From positions 1 through 64,000 of the forward strand of contig JAGXRQ010000001.1 in the NCBI GenBank assembly GCA_018335675.1: a stretch of DNA of 64,000 nt, given 5' to 3'. The stretch comes from Bacteroidota bacterium (GTDB lineage Bacteria; Bacteroidota; Bacteroidia; Bacteroidales; UBA7960). Positions 30,333 to 42,039 of this stretch are shown in pieces (position 1 is the stretch's first letter; every line of letters starts with the position of its first letter). Below the pieces are notes generated by a model. That model ran no database searches. It was given only the letters and a program-made list of their open reading frames with translations, and was not told where the DNA came from. Both the position numbers and the translations under genes were made by a program.

Positions 30333-31681
30333 AAACTATACTTAAGTCCTGTATTTACAAAAAGGCTTACCGGATGAGTATCTCCTGAAAAATTGCTGTG
30401 AGAAACAGGAGTGATAAATATTCTTGCAGTAGGCTCAAGCATAAACTTTAATTTGTTTGTTAAAGGGATGTTTACAGATAATCCACCAATACCTGCCATA
30501 GAGAAATCTTTGATCCCAATAGTATTGCCAATTACCTGGCCATAATCGCCTTCTCCTAAATATACATTATTCTGTAATAAATAGGATCCTGAAACACCCA
30601 TTCTTAAGGAGATATCAGCATTATTGTAATCAAATAATCTGTATTTCACAATAAGGGGCACATCTATAAAACTAAGGTATTGGGAAATTTTGTCATCGAA
30701 CTGCTCCAATAATACTGGTTCATCAAAAGGCGAGTCTTTTTCTGTTGCAATTCTGTATGAAATAATGTCGGCAAAGAAAATAGAGCTATTTGTGAAAGAT
30801 ACTTCACCTAGTGATGTAAGAGCAGATTGATAAGGAATTTGATCAATAATTTGGTTGTTTGCAGTTTCTTCTTTAACCCCAAATGATAATATCTCCTTAA
30901 CTAATTGCCCAATTGTGAAATAACTTATGCCTGTTTCCAAGCTAAGTCTTGATTTGCCTTCAATTGAATATTTTAAACTAAAGCTGAATGTTTTTAGATT
31001 TTCCTCAAGGTTCTCGAAAGGAATACCTGAAGATTGCATACTGCCCAAGTAATAATTATTTGAATAATGTGGAGATATAGATGCTCCTATTGATGATGTG
31101 TATAATGTTCTTTGTTTTTGTGATGTAACTAAATCAGCAATGTTTTGAATGCTGTTGTTTGTAGACAATGCTGGAATATCAGAAAGAGTGGTTATTTCAG
31201 CTAATGTGACATCGGTTTGAATATCAGGTGAAACATTTAAAGAAATAACAGGAATAATGTCATTTTCAATTTTAGTAATAGTTTCATTTTGATTATCAAA
31301 CAAAACCTCATTATTATTAGAGGCTATTGTTTCATTTGGTCTATATGCTGGTAATTCAGTGTTTGTTGTTTCTGTTATCCCTAATTCAATACTGCTAGAA
31401 TTTAAATCAGTCCCATTTTCTTCAACAAGAATAATTTTCTCATTATTTAATTCTGCAACTTGAGATGATTGTTTTGGAACAAGCCAAAACAACATAAGTG
31501 TTGGTATTAATAAAGCAGCTACAGATGCGGCAATTTTCATCCAAACAGGAATTTTATTCCTTCTTGGACTTTCTTCTTCAAGTCTGTTAAATATAGATTC
31601 CCATATATGATCAGGAGGCTCAGGGGAAAAATCCTTGAACTCCTTAAGGAACAAATCTTCTATATTATTCTTTCTATTCAT
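30329..31681 (-). CDS. Protein with an anti-sigma-like N-terminus and TM, and a C-terminal outer-membrane beta-barrel-like region
   Basis: Cytoplasm-like N-terminus, TM at KIAASVAALLIPTLMLFWLV, then C-terminal amphipathic strands ending HPVSLFVNTGLKYSF. Confidence 0.7.
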   Translation of the reverse strand: MNRKNNIEDLFLKEFKDFSPEPPDHIWESIFNRLEEESPRRNKIPVWMKIAASVAALLIPTLMLFWLVPKQSSQVAELNNEKIILVEENGTDLNSSSIELGITETTNTELPAYRPNETIASNNNEVLFDNQNETITKIENDIIPVISLNVSPDIQTDVTLAEITTLSDIPALSTNNSIQNIADLVTSQKQRTLYTSSIGASISPHYSNNYYLGSMQSSGIPFENLEENLKTFSFSLKYSIEGKSRLSLETGISYFTIGQLVKEILSFGVKEETANNQIIDQIPYQSALTSLGEVSFTNSSIFFADIISYRIATEKDSPFDEPVLLEQFDDKISQYLSFIDVPLIVKYRLFDYNNADISLRMGVSGSYLLQNNVYLGEGDYGQVIGNTIGIKDFSMAGIGGLSVNIPLTNKLKFMLEPTARIFITPVSHSNFSGDTHPVSLFVNTGLKYSF

Positions 31682-31686
31682 ATTAA

Positions 31687-32235
31687 CTACACAACTTTTT
31701 GAACTACTTTTTGCTCTTCAACTAGAGCTTTTTGTAAAATGCTTCTTGCTCTTGCAAGATTAGATCTTGATGTAGACTCAGTAATATTCAGCTGTTCGCT
31801 GATTTCTTTATGACTATAGCCCTCCATTGCATATAAGTTGAAAATTAATCTATACTGCATAGGGAGAGATTGAATCAACTCCAAAAGATCACTCAGGTTA
31901 AGATATTCAAGACCAAGGTTGTTTTCAGAATAATTCAAATTCGTTTCATCATTAAATACTGTCATCTCCTTTAGTTTCTGCCTATACTTCTCAATTGCAG
32001 TATTAATCATTATCCTTCTTATCCAACCTTCAAGGTCACCTTCACCTCTATAACTTTTTAAATTTGCAAATACTTTAATGAATCCTTCCTGCAATAAATC
32101 TTGGGATTCATCATAATGTTGGGCATAACGTAAACAAACCCCATACATTTTCGAAGAGAAATGTGAGTATAGCTCGTATTGGTCTGCCCTGTTATTCTTT
32201 AGACAGCCTTCAAGTATTTGCTTAAGATTTTTCAC
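31687..32235 (-). CDS. ECF-type RNA polymerase sigma factor
   Basis: YDESQDLLQEGFIKVFANLKSYRGEGDLEGWIRRIMINTAIEKYRQ; YSHKEISEQLNITESTSRSNLARARSIL. Confidence 0.93.
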   Translation of the reverse strand: MKNLKQILEGCLKNNRADQYELYSHFSSKMYGVCLRYAQHYDESQDLLQEGFIKVFANLKSYRGEGDLEGWIRRIMINTAIEKYRQKLKEMTVFNDETNLNYSENNLGLEYLNLSDLLELIQSLPMQYRLIFNLYAMEGYSHKEISEQLNITESTSRSNLARARSILQKALVEEQKVVQKVV

Positions 32236-32336
32236 CCGTTTCTAACACTATAGAATATTGCTAACCACAAATTTAGCAAAACTCTTTTATAACTACGTTA
32301 TAATAAGGCAATTAATTTTCAACAAGAAAACTTGAA

Positions 32337-33128
32337 TTACTCAAGCTCACATTTGTCTCCCAGTGTATTTCTTATAAAGATTGTTAGATCTTCATTAAAA
32401 TCACCTGCAATTTCACAAATGTCATTCAAAGAACCATTATATAAAAACACCATTGGTGTAAAATTTTCTATGTCAACAGATTTATCTTGCGAGAAAATAA
32501 TTAATCCATCTTCTACAGTGAAAAATCCATAATAACCGTCGGAAAGCTCAAGTGCCTCAGCACCTAGCCCAATAATTTCATCAAATAGCTGATTATGTAT
32601 TTGATCAGAAACATTTTCATTTTTTTTCGCTGTATAACCCCAAAAAGTATTACGATGCAACCTAAATAGTTTTTCGTGAAGCAGACTAATTCTTCCTGAT
32701 GAATTAGTTATTGTCATGTCAGCATAATCTTCAAAAACATTAAAGTTGATAGCATCCAAATCTTCATTAGTTTGAAACTCAAAAAGATATTGCTTAAGCT
32801 GACTTCCATTACATAAGTCAATTGTTGCTTTTGCAGTGCCATTAGCAGTCATGCAGAACCCGTGATTTGTGATGCCCAAAAACTCGACAATACTTTTATT
32901 GTTAGATTGGCTAAGGCTATATATAATTTCAAAATTAGAGCAAGGATATTCTTCTAGGCTAGTTATCTTTATAACTATTTGAGATGAATCCGGATGAAAT
33001 TTTTCCGACAATGAAAAAGTAAATTTTTCAGGCAGTTGAGAAAGGGTTTCGTCCTTATCACATGAAAAAATCAAGATAAGAAAAGAGGCTATTATTCCTG
33101 CGAATATAGATTTTTTAAACCTTCCCAT
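32337..33128 (-). CDS. Lipoprotein of unknown function
   Basis: SFLILIFSCDKDE lipobox. Confidence 0.7.
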   Translation of the reverse strand: MGRFKKSIFAGIIASFLILIFSCDKDETLSQLPEKFTFSLSEKFHPDSSQIVIKITSLEEYPCSNFEIIYSLSQSNNKSIVEFLGITNHGFCMTANGTAKATIDLCNGSQLKQYLFEFQTNEDLDAINFNVFEDYADMTITNSSGRISLLHEKLFRLHRNTFWGYTAKKNENVSDQIHNQLFDEIIGLGAEALELSDGYYGFFTVEDGLIIFSQDKSVDIENFTPMVFLYNGSLNDICEIAGDFNEDLTIFIRNTLGDKCELE

Positions 33129-33139
33129 TTTATCCTGAA

Positions 33140-33805
33140 TTATTGGTTATTGTTTTTTTTTGAAAATCTGGAGGAGAGAAAAAATCCGGCAACAGGTTCG
33201 GTTATTTCAACGGATTTGATTTTATCAATATCATATTCACTAGATGCCTCCCATCTTTGCAACTGGCTGATATATTTGTATTCAACACCAAAGGTTGACT
33301 TGTATATCAACTTGTAATTAATTGTTGCATTCTCATAAAGACTTATGTCGGATGCTGTTTTGTTGTTGTTTTCTGCTATATAAAAAAACTCACTTCCGGT
33401 AAAACCTTTTGAAGCTTTTGGTATTTCGGAATAAAACTCTGGAGTGAGTTCTTCCAAGGAATTTGGGAAATGGCCGCTCATATATTTATATTGGTTAATG
33501 TTGTCTATTAACTTTTCTGCCCTTTTAAGGCTGATAAAGTTTTGAGCGGCCATTACTGTAAACCCCGAAACAAAAACAATTCCGACAATAAGAGAAAGAG
33601 TGTAAAAAAAAGGAGAAAATTTCCTTAGAGCAGGAACAGTACTTTTAATTAAAACTTTGCCCGATAAAAGGCTAACGATAAATAATGTAACAATAGATAG
33701 TGTGCCCACGGCAATATTCATAGAAGAAATTTTAAGAAAACTTGCCAGGGTTATTATATAGATAGCAGTTGCAAAAACAGCGAATATTATATTTTTAAAC
33801 TTCAT
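33140..33805 (-). CDS. Membrane protein of unknown function
   Basis: Three N-terminal TM segments; soluble C-terminus. Confidence 0.65.
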   Translation of the reverse strand: MKFKNIIFAVFATAIYIITLASFLKISSMNIAVGTLSIVTLFIVSLLSGKVLIKSTVPALRKFSPFFYTLSLIVGIVFVSGFTVMAAQNFISLKRAEKLIDNINQYKYMSGHFPNSLEELTPEFYSEIPKASKGFTGSEFFYIAENNNKTASDISLYENATINYKLIYKSTFGVEYKYISQLQRWEASSEYDIDKIKSVEITEPVAGFFLSSRFSKKNNNQ

Positions 33806-33981
33806 AATAAAATTATTGTCAATTAGTTGTGAAAAAACCGGGGCAAAAAGCGGGATAAATAAAGAACTATAAGCCGGGTATTAAAACAAGAAAAATAAGC
33901 AAGGAACTTTTGCCCCAGGTTTTTGTATTTAACTATAAGACGATAGGAAAGAATAAAACGCTGCGTGATGATGAAAAAAAA

Positions 33982-36210
33982 TTAATTTTCAGTGTTTTCA
34001 ATACGGATGTAGTCGAGCATTAGGTCTATATCATTTTCAGGAATGCCTAAATTAACTAGATGCTTGCGGTCTTCATTGAAAGAGGCTTCAAACTCTTTAT
34101 ATGATTTCCATTTTTTTAAGCTTTGAATATATTGTTTTAATGCTTTTTGATGCTGATTTGTAAGCCAGTAAACATGACCGAGGTTCATAAGATCATATTT
34201 GTTGTCTGGGTGGTTTCCCAACAAACTTACCAGATATCTTTCAGCTGTGTCAAATTTGCCCATTAAGAATGAACACCAAGCAAGAGGTCTTCTAATCTTT
34301 TCATTTTCAGGGGCAAGAACCTCTACTTTGAAATAATACTTCAAAGCTTCTTCGAATTGCTCTGTATGTATAAGGCACTGGCCAATATTTGATTGCAATT
34401 GTAAATCTTCAGGGGCGTCTTTTTCTAAAGCTTTATAATATTCTAAAGCATTTTCCCATTTGCCAAGTTGTTTGTAACACAAGGCTATTTTTCTTGTTAT
34501 CCAAGAGCTGGATGTTTGAATAATTTCAGCTTTTTTATAAAAATCTAAGGCATTTTTAAAGTCATTTGTTTTTTCATAACAAAATGCAATCTTTTCAAAA
34601 AGCTCTGTGTTTTGTTTGTCTTCGTCGTAAATAGATAAAAATACTTTTAAAGCATCATGAAAAAATTTCTTTTCAAGAAATAGTTCCGCAATATTTCTAA
34701 TAACAATTTTATCTGTAATCAAAGCTTTTAAGAAATCTGAAGCGAAAATATCCAGTGCCGGATTAAAGATGTCCTCAAATTCCTTTTTCCATGGATGAAG
34801 TTTGTAAAATCTGTATAAATCTTGAAAATATTGGGAATAAATATTCTTTGATTTTGCAAGTTCATTTAAGATGTTTTCATCATTTTCTATTTCTGATATT
34901 TTTTTAAGCTCTCCTTGCATCATATTCATCATCATAGATTTCTGCTGTGCCGGAATCATTGCGAGGTTTAAACAAAATGAGTATTTGTCGCTGTTACATA
35001 AAAAGTATGTGCTTTCTAATTTTTCAATTAGCGGACTTAAATCAATATTATTATCAGGATCTACAATCAGTTCGGAAATGTTTTCATTTTGTGAATAAAA
35101 TGGTAAAAACCAGTTGCTTGCTTTTAGAAAGAATGGAAAGTGTTTGAGTTGAGCAAATGTGCTCATAAAAACATCCATGCCTTCCAATTGCATCTGCGTA
35201 AACTCAGCTAGTTTGTCAAGTAATCCTGGTTGGTCTTCGAAAACAGTTTCCCAGTCGGGATTTGTTTCTTCTCCTGTCTCTTCGCTGATAATATTATCAA
35301 GGTCAAGTTTTTCTTCAATCTTACCTCTCATTTTCATCATTTCAGGCAAAATGTCTTTTTCCCATTTATCAGTTACTTTCTCAGTTTCTTTGGCTTTAGT
35401 AAATTGTATTAGTATAGCTTCAATATGTTTTTCTATATCTGGAAATTCTCTAAGTTCTATGGTTTTTTCATGTAAAATAGGGTAGAGGTAAAACCTATCA
35501 TTAAATTTTAACAAAGAAAAAATAATGCCGGTAAGTGCTCTCTCCCATACATTTTCCTCTCTTTGTTCTACAAATCGGAAAAGAATGATTAGCTTATTTA
35601 TGTCGAATAGCCTCATTATGCTTAATGTAAGCGCACTTACTGCCAAGCATTTGTCGTGCCATGGCAATTCTCTTGAGTCGCAAACTGTTTCCAAAAATTC
35701 AATTTCAATATCAGTAAGTTTATCAGAAAACCAAATAAAATTAAAAAGTTCCTCTAGCGCATTTTGCCTGTTTTTGTGAATTTCAGAGCTTCCTATATTT
35801 ATTTCTTTAAGAATGCTTGTTGGCTGTGAGTCGAATGTCAGATTTTCCAGTATGCTTTGGATATCACTTTTTTCTCTCAAACGTCTTTTATTATAATCTT
35901 TTTTTAAGGCGTAAGAATTTGTAACTGATTTTTCGGAAAGAATAATCTCTTGTAAAAGATCTGCCAACTCAAGTAAATCGCGAACCAGATAATGAAATAC
36001 CATATCCCTTTGAGGGTCTTTAACTCCGGAAAAAGAGTGTTTTAGAATGTTTTTGTATGTTGAGAGGTGTGTGTCAATGTTGTCGTTTAAATACTCTTGT
36101 TGACTTTCCTTTACTAATTGTCTCAATAAATTGCAAGCATTTACAACTTTACGATTGTGAAGTTGAATGCAAATATTATTATAAATAGATTTAATTTCTG
36201 AGTGTTGCAT
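33982..36210 (-). CDS. Large cytoplasmic TPR protein
   Basis: C-terminal TPRs (DFKNALDFYKKAEIIQTSSSWITRKIALCYKQLGKWENALEYYKALEKDAPED). Confidence 0.82.
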   Translation of the reverse strand: MQHSEIKSIYNNICIQLHNRKVVNACNLLRQLVKESQQEYLNDNIDTHLSTYKNILKHSFSGVKDPQRDMVFHYLVRDLLELADLLQEIILSEKSVTNSYALKKDYNKRRLREKSDIQSILENLTFDSQPTSILKEINIGSSEIHKNRQNALEELFNFIWFSDKLTDIEIEFLETVCDSRELPWHDKCLAVSALTLSIMRLFDINKLIILFRFVEQREENVWERALTGIIFSLLKFNDRFYLYPILHEKTIELREFPDIEKHIEAILIQFTKAKETEKVTDKWEKDILPEMMKMRGKIEEKLDLDNIISEETGEETNPDWETVFEDQPGLLDKLAEFTQMQLEGMDVFMSTFAQLKHFPFFLKASNWFLPFYSQNENISELIVDPDNNIDLSPLIEKLESTYFLCNSDKYSFCLNLAMIPAQQKSMMMNMMQGELKKISEIENDENILNELAKSKNIYSQYFQDLYRFYKLHPWKKEFEDIFNPALDIFASDFLKALITDKIVIRNIAELFLEKKFFHDALKVFLSIYDEDKQNTELFEKIAFCYEKTNDFKNALDFYKKAEIIQTSSSWITRKIALCYKQLGKWENALEYYKALEKDAPEDLQLQSNIGQCLIHTEQFEEALKYYFKVEVLAPENEKIRRPLAWCSFLMGKFDTAERYLVSLLGNHPDNKYDLMNLGHVYWLTNQHQKALKQYIQSLKKWKSYKEFEASFNEDRKHLVNLGIPENDIDLMLDYIRIENTEN

Positions 36211-36234
36211 GTTTTCTAAGGTGATGTTTTTAAA

Positions 36235-38304
36235 TTATCTAAGTAAAGTAATAACACCGTGTATTTGTTTTTTTCTTCCCAATCTTGTGTAGGTAAGCAC
36301 ATAAAAATAAGTTCCCTCAGGCGCACCTCTGCCATCCCACCAATTTCCATCGTAGTCGTGATGCTCGAATACCTTTTTCCCATTTCGATTAAAAATAACC
36401 ATTTGGCTTCCCGGGTAATGTTCCATATTCTCTATTTCGAAAAAGTCATTCATCCCGTCTCCGTTTGGAGTAAATACATTGGGAATATTAAGGTCGCAAT
36501 TTTGTTCATTAACGTCAATGTCGAAATAGGCAACACAGGTAGTCAATGTGTCAGTTACTAAAACCGCATAATTGGCAGGCTCTTTAGCCAATAGAGTATC
36601 ATAAATACTTTCTAGCAGAATTATGTTGTTCTTTTCCCATTGGTATATCCAATTATACGGATTGTCGTCGTCGGCAACAACTGTCAATAATGTTGAATCT
36701 CCTTCACAAACTGGCAATTCTAGTTCGGATATTATTTCAGCTTTTGGTAGCCTTAACACTTCAAGAACAACCAAAGTGTCGTATTTGCAGCCAAAATCAT
36801 CTGTAATTTCAAATACAAATTCATATTCTCCTGCTTCTTCTTTTAGCACACTTGTCGGGTTTCCTGTAAGTGGGTTTCCTTCTTCATACCATTGTTCTTC
36901 AACAATATGCGGCGTAAATATTAATGAGTCAGGATAAAGATTTTCTGCAAATAAAAGAGTCCACCCAAAAACAAACCCATTATCGCCTGAAGCATTATCA
37001 GTAACAGATAATTTCCAAGCCCCATTTAAAGAGCACCCAACAAAAGCATTGAGCGACTCATCAGGGGTGTATGTGCCAGATGGCAGAAAAGCGGCGTTGA
37101 AATAGAAGTTTCCTGCATTATCTGTGTATTCATGAAACTGTGGAGATGTTATACTCATTGTTCCATATGGCGCTGAAGGACTAAAGCAATAGTCGTATCC
37201 TTTTCCGGGAGTTGTTGTGTCCCAAACAACCGGCTCTCCCAAATTAGCTCCTCCGGGCGAGTAATCAGTAAGAACGACTACACTTCCATTTGGACATTCC
37301 AATTCAATTCTTAATTGTCCGTAATTTACGTGTTCAATATTTAAACAAACCTTATCAAAATCATCCATTTCGTTTATGCTCGCAATATCATCAAACACAT
37401 CGAAAGTAAGAGTAGAGGAAAAAGAAGTTCCTGTGCCGTCCGGAATCGGGAAAGTACCTTCAATAGAAGTTTGAAATCCGGTCCATGTTGTGGCTTGGGC
37501 TTCTCCAACAAGAACTGCCTGGCTTTTTGCACATATAGTGTCGGGAGTAACTATAGTGCCAGAAAAAGTAGGATAGGTTCCTATTTTGATAACACTTATA
37601 ATGTCTGATATGCAATTATTTGATGCATCCTCAACCGACAATGTAAATGGGTATGCCCCGGGCTCGTCATAAGAATTGGAAACATTTTTTCCCGTTTTTA
37701 TAACTCCTTGAAAATTCCAGGTAAATACAAAATTATCAGGATTGAAAGATGCATTTTCGGAAAAATATCCTGCATCGGCAATAAAAGAAACTCCGGCATC
37801 GTATGGGCAATAGTTAAAGCTACCTGTTGATGTACTTGCTTCAACCCATAGTCCTTCGCAAAATGTATAACAAGAAATTGTAGCAAACCAGCCCAAAGCC
37901 CCGGGTGAATTTGCATCAGAAACAAAATTAAAATAAGCGCAATCCCCGGAAAACCAAATTTCTTTACCGTGAAGATCGTTGTTTTGAGCTGCAATTAATA
38001 AGGGCGAAGAGTCGGAATCCCCATCATAAATATAAAGAATGTCGCCATCTGCTAGACTGAAGAAATTAAAATTAAACTTTATTAATTCAGAATCTAAGTC
38101 GCTAGAGCAAAAAGCAATAGAAAAATTCTCTCCTGCTTGATAATTTGTAAGAGTATCCAATCCGCTATCAACAAAATAGCCTGAGCATGCTTCTATCGGC
38201 ATGCCACCATAATCTCCATTAATCGGATACGTAATCTGGGCTGATATTTCTGTAACAAGAAAAAATAATATTATTAGAGGGCTGATTCTTTTTAAAAATG
38301 TCAT
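36235..38304 (-). CDS. Secreted protein with CUB-like and P-domain-like regions and T9SS type B (gliding-motility C-terminal) domain
   Basis: Signal peptide; CLNIEHVNYGQLRIELECPNGSVVVLTDYS...GAWKLSVTDNASGDNGFVFGW (P-domain-like); C-terminal NVFTPNGDGMNDFFEIENME...GNWWDGRGAPEGTYFYVL. Confidence 0.9.
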   Translation of the reverse strand: MTFLKRISPLIILFFLVTEISAQITYPINGDYGGMPIEACSGYFVDSGLDTLTNYQAGENFSIAFCSSDLDSELIKFNFNFFSLADGDILYIYDGDSDSSPLLIAAQNNDLHGKEIWFSGDCAYFNFVSDANSPGALGWFATISCYTFCEGLWVEASTSTGSFNYCPYDAGVSFIADAGYFSENASFNPDNFVFTWNFQGVIKTGKNVSNSYDEPGAYPFTLSVEDASNNCISDIISVIKIGTYPTFSGTIVTPDTICAKSQAVLVGEAQATTWTGFQTSIEGTFPIPDGTGTSFSSTLTFDVFDDIASINEMDDFDKVCLNIEHVNYGQLRIELECPNGSVVVLTDYSPGGANLGEPVVWDTTTPGKGYDYCFSPSAPYGTMSITSPQFHEYTDNAGNFYFNAAFLPSGTYTPDESLNAFVGCSLNGAWKLSVTDNASGDNGFVFGWTLLFAENLYPDSLIFTPHIVEEQWYEEGNPLTGNPTSVLKEEAGEYEFVFEITDDFGCKYDTLVVLEVLRLPKAEIISELELPVCEGDSTLLTVVADDDNPYNWIYQWEKNNIILLESIYDTLLAKEPANYAVLVTDTLTTCVAYFDIDVNEQNCDLNIPNVFTPNGDGMNDFFEIENMEHYPGSQMVIFNRNGKKVFEHHDYDGNWWDGRGAPEGTYFYVLTYTRLGRKKQIHGVITLLR

Positions 38305-38561
38305 GTGCGAAGATCTGTTTTGATATATTTAATTACGCAAATTCAACAGTTTTATTTTGACCGTTAAACAAACAAAATTAGTAATTTCTTGGTTGTGCTG
38401 AAAAATTATTCATAATCATACATGAATAAAGATAATTACAACTAAAATCAGTATCTTTGCACGCTGAAAAATACAGGTGCTAGATAACTCTGTTTTTAAG
38501 CTATAATAGGCATTTTGGCAAATCTTTTTAAATTGATTATACATTCATAAAATAAATATAA

Positions 38562-40352
38562 GTGAAGCACATCAGGAATTTTTGTATTATCGCGCATATC
38601 GACCATGGTAAAAGTACTTTGGCCGACAGACTTTTACAGACAACCAATACAATAAGCGACAGAGATTTTCAAGATCAGTTGCTTGATAATATGGATCTTG
38701 AGAGAGAAAGAGGCATCACAATAAAAAGTCACGCTATCCAAATGGATTATGAGCAAGACGGTGTTCAGTATAAGCTGAATTTGATTGATACTCCCGGTCA
38801 CGTTGATTTTAGTTATGAAGTATCTAGGTCTATTGCAGCTTGCGAAGGAGCTTTGCTTGTGGTAGACGCATCTCAAGGAATTGAAGCTCAAACAATTTCA
38901 AATTTATATCTGGCATTAGAGCACGATCTTGTTATTATTCCGGTTTTAAACAAGATGGACTTAGATAGTGCCATGCCTGAAGAGGTTACAGATCAGATTG
39001 TTGACCTCATAGGGTGTGATGCTGAAGACATAATACCTGCCAGTGGGAAAACCGGTTTTGGTGTTGATAGAATTCTTGAAGCCATTGTGCAAAGAATTCC
39101 GCCCCCAACAGGAGATCCAAATGCACCTTTACAGGCCTTGATATTCGATTCTGTTTTTAATTCTTTTAGGGGTGTAATAGCCTATTTCAGAATTCTTAAT
39201 GGTGAAATAAAAAAAGGCGATCATGTTAAGTTTATGGCTACAAAGCATGATTATCACGCTGATGAAGTAGGGGTACTTAAAATGAATCAAGTTCAAAAAG
39301 ATAAAATTTCCGCCGGTGATGTTGGTTATATTATTTCAGGGATAAAAGATGCAAGAGAAGTAAAAGTTGGAGATACTATTACTCATGTTGCTCGTCCGGC
39401 CACTGAAATGATACAAGGTTTCGAGAATGTTAAGCCAATGGTATTTGCAGGTATTTATCCTGTAGACAATGATGAATTTGAGGATCTAAGAACAGCTATG
39501 GAAAAACTGCAGCTTAATGATGCTTCTCTTACTTTCGAGCCTGAAAGTAGTGCGGCTCTTGGTTTCGGATTTCGCTGTGGCTTTTTAGGAATGCTACACA
39601 TGGAAATAGTTCAGGAAAGGTTGGAAAGGGAGTTTGACATGACTGTTATAACTACAATTCCTAACGTTTCTTATAAAGCGTATACTACAAAACAAGAACT
39701 TAAGATAGTTAATAACCCAAGCGACCTTCCAGGTCCAAATGTATTGGATTATATCGAAGAACCATATATTACAGCTCAAATAATTACAAAGTCCGAGTTT
39801 ATTGGTCCAATTATGTCACTTAGTATGGAAAAAAGAGGCATAATTAAAAATCAGGTTTATTTAACAACCGATAGAGTTGAACTTACATTTGAAATGCCTC
39901 TTGCAGAGATTGTTTTTGATTTTTACGATAAATTAAAAACAATATCAAGAGGATACGCTTCTTTCGACTATCATCCAATTGGGTATAAAGAATCTGATCT
40001 TATTAAGCTTGATATTATGCTAAATGGAGATCACGTTGATGCATTGTCGGCTCTGATACACAGAAAAAACTCCTACGAGCTTGGGAAGAAAATTTGCGAA
40101 AAGCTTCGCCAGTTGATACCCAGACAGCAATTTGATATAGCTATACAGGCCGGAATAGGTACGAAAATTATTGCAAGGGAAACAGTAAAAGCTTTGCGCA
40201 AGGATGTTACCGCAAAATGTTATGGTGGCGACATCTCACGTAAAAGAAAACTACTTGAGAAACAGAAAAAAGGTAAAAAACGAATGCGTATTGTTGGGAA
40301 CGTAGAAGTTCCACAATCTGCATTTATGGCTGTTTTAAGACTTGATGATTAA
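38562..40352 (+). CDS. lepA: Elongation factor 4 (LepA)
   Basis: [45 protein letters not shown]-terminal [20 protein letters not shown] start. Confidence 0.97.
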   Translation: MKHIRNFCIIAHIDHGKSTLADRLLQTTNTISDRDFQDQLLDNMDLERERGITIKSHAIQMDYEQDGVQYKLNLIDTPGHVDFSYEVSRSIAACEGALLVVDASQGIEAQTISNLYLALEHDLVIIPVLNKMDLDSAMPEEVTDQIVDLIGCDAEDIIPASGKTGFGVDRILEAIVQRIPPPTGDPNAPLQALIFDSVFNSFRGVIAYFRILNGEIKKGDHVKFMATKHDYHADEVGVLKMNQVQKDKISAGDVGYIISGIKDAREVKVGDTITHVARPATEMIQGFENVKPMVFAGIYPVDNDEFEDLRTAMEKLQLNDASLTFEPESSAALGFGFRCGFLGMLHMEIVQERLEREFDMTVITTIPNVSYKAYTTKQELKIVNNPSDLPGPNVLDYIEEPYITAQIITKSEFIGPIMSLSMEKRGIIKNQVYLTTDRVELTFEMPLAEIVFDFYDKLKTISRGYASFDYHPIGYKESDLIKLDIMLNGDHVDALSALIHRKNSYELGKKICEKLRQLIPRQQFDIAIQAGIGTKIIARETVKALRKDVTAKCYGGDISRKRKLLEKQKKGKKRMRIVGNVEVPQSAFMAVLRLDD

Positions 40353-41812
40353 GATTGAGCTGGGATATTTTTTAATACCTCAAGAGTAAGTCTCCAAAAA
40401 CGATCTACAGTGTCTATCTTCAATCCTTCTGTTGGAGAATGAGCTCCTTTAATAGTAGGACCAAATGAAATCATATCCATACCGGGATATTTTTCCCCGA
40501 TTAATCCGCATTCTAGTCCGGCATGAATAGCCAATACTTTAGGCTCTTCATTGAAGAGATTTTTAAAGGATTCTTTTGTGATACGCAATATGTTTGAATT
40601 TACGTCAGGCTTCCAGCCCGGATAACCATCGCCATGTTTTACTTTGGCACCTGCAAGATTAAACACACAAGCAACCATGTTGGTAATGTCTTTTTTGGCT
40701 GATTCAAGACTGCTCCTCTGGCTAGTTGCAATAATTATATCATTGCCCACAGTTTTTACAGAGGCCAGATTTGTTGATGTTTCAACTAGACCCGGCATAT
40801 CAGGCGACATTGCAATTACTCCATGGGGGCATGCATATAAAGAATCCAGTAGTTTATTCTGAATGTTTTTGCTTATTAAATGCTCCGGCATTGCAGTCAT
40901 TTCAGCTGTAATAAATAAATTCGGCTCTTTGGTTTTTTGTTCCAACTTAATTGCATTTACAAGCTGGGTAAAAAGTTCATTGAAAGACCCAGAATGTCTC
41001 TTGGGTAAAGTGATGGTGGCAACTGCTTCACGAGCAATTGCATTGCGCAAATTTCCTGCATCAATATTGGAAAGACGCATTTCAAACATCTTGTCGAAAT
41101 TCCACAATAGCCTGTTGATTATTTTTACAGCATTTCCTCTGCCTTTATTAATATCATCTCCTGAATGACCACCTTGCAATCCGCCAATTTTTATTAAATA
41201 TGCATCATGGTCAATTTCAGGGTTAACTTTTTCATATGGAAATGTAGCTAAAGTGTCATGTCCGCCTGCACATCCAATAAACAATTCACCGTCATCTTCA
41301 GAGTCGAGATTTAATAATATTTTCCCTGTGAGAAAGCCTTTTTCTAAAGCAAAGGCACCTGTAAGGCCTGTTTCCTCATCAACAGTAAAAAGACATTCGA
41401 TAGGCCCATGTTCAATGCTGCTCGATTCCAGAATTGCCAATTGAACAGCAATTCCAATTCCATCATCCGCTCCTAAAGTAGTACCGGTGGCTCTAACCCA
41501 TCCTTCGTCTATTCTTGGAATTATAGGATCTTTATCAAAATCATGCTTAACATCAGAATCTTTCTCGCAAACCATATCAAGATGGCTCTGCAGTATTACA
41601 GTTTGTCTGTTTTCATAACCACTTGTCGCATTCTTGCTGATGATTACATTGCCAGCTCTGTCTTGTTTGAAATCTAGATTGTTTTTTGCCGAAAACTCTT
41701 TAAGATAAGCTGTTATTTTATCCTCTTTTTTAGAAGGGCGAGGTATAGCAAGTATTTCTTCAAAAATTTCCCAAACTCTTTTTGGCTCAAGATGACCTAA
41801 AATATTTCCCAT
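40349..41812 (-). CDS. pepD: Aminoacyl-histidine dipeptidase (PepD, M20)
   Basis: [57 protein letters not shown]. Confidence 0.94.
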   Translation of the reverse strand: MGNILGHLEPKRVWEIFEEILAIPRPSKKEDKITAYLKEFSAKNNLDFKQDRAGNVIISKNATSGYENRQTVILQSHLDMVCEKDSDVKHDFDKDPIIPRIDEGWVRATGTTLGADDGIGIAVQLAILESSSIEHGPIECLFTVDEETGLTGAFALEKGFLTGKILLNLDSEDDGELFIGCAGGHDTLATFPYEKVNPEIDHDAYLIKIGGLQGGHSGDDINKGRGNAVKIINRLLWNFDKMFEMRLSNIDAGNLRNAIAREAVATITLPKRHSGSFNELFTQLVNAIKLEQKTKEPNLFITAEMTAMPEHLISKNIQNKLLDSLYACPHGVIAMSPDMPGLVETSTNLASVKTVGNDIIIATSQRSSLESAKKDITNMVACVFNLAGAKVKHGDGYPGWKPDVNSNILRITKESFKNLFNEEPKVLAIHAGLECGLIGEKYPGMDMISFGPTIKGAHSPTEGLKIDTVDRFWRLTLEVLKNIPAQS

Positions 41813-42039
41813 TTTTCCAATTTTTAAATTTTGTATTCTTTTGTAACAATAGAACAATTGTATTATTCCTTTGTTCAGGTATTGTCATTAAGCTACAAAT
41901 TTACGTTTTTTGATTTTATTAATTATAAGTTTTTTATTTTTATAATCGAACCTTCATTTTTGTATTAACATAAATGGATATAAAAAGTTATCAACCAAAC
42001 AAATAAATTCTTTTCTTTGCAAATAAAAACTATACAGAT

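Noticed and set aside
38452-38459. TATCTTTG as a lepA promoter
   Set aside because: The -7-like box is good but I could not find a TTTG -33 element at proper spacing, so it was not listed as a feature.
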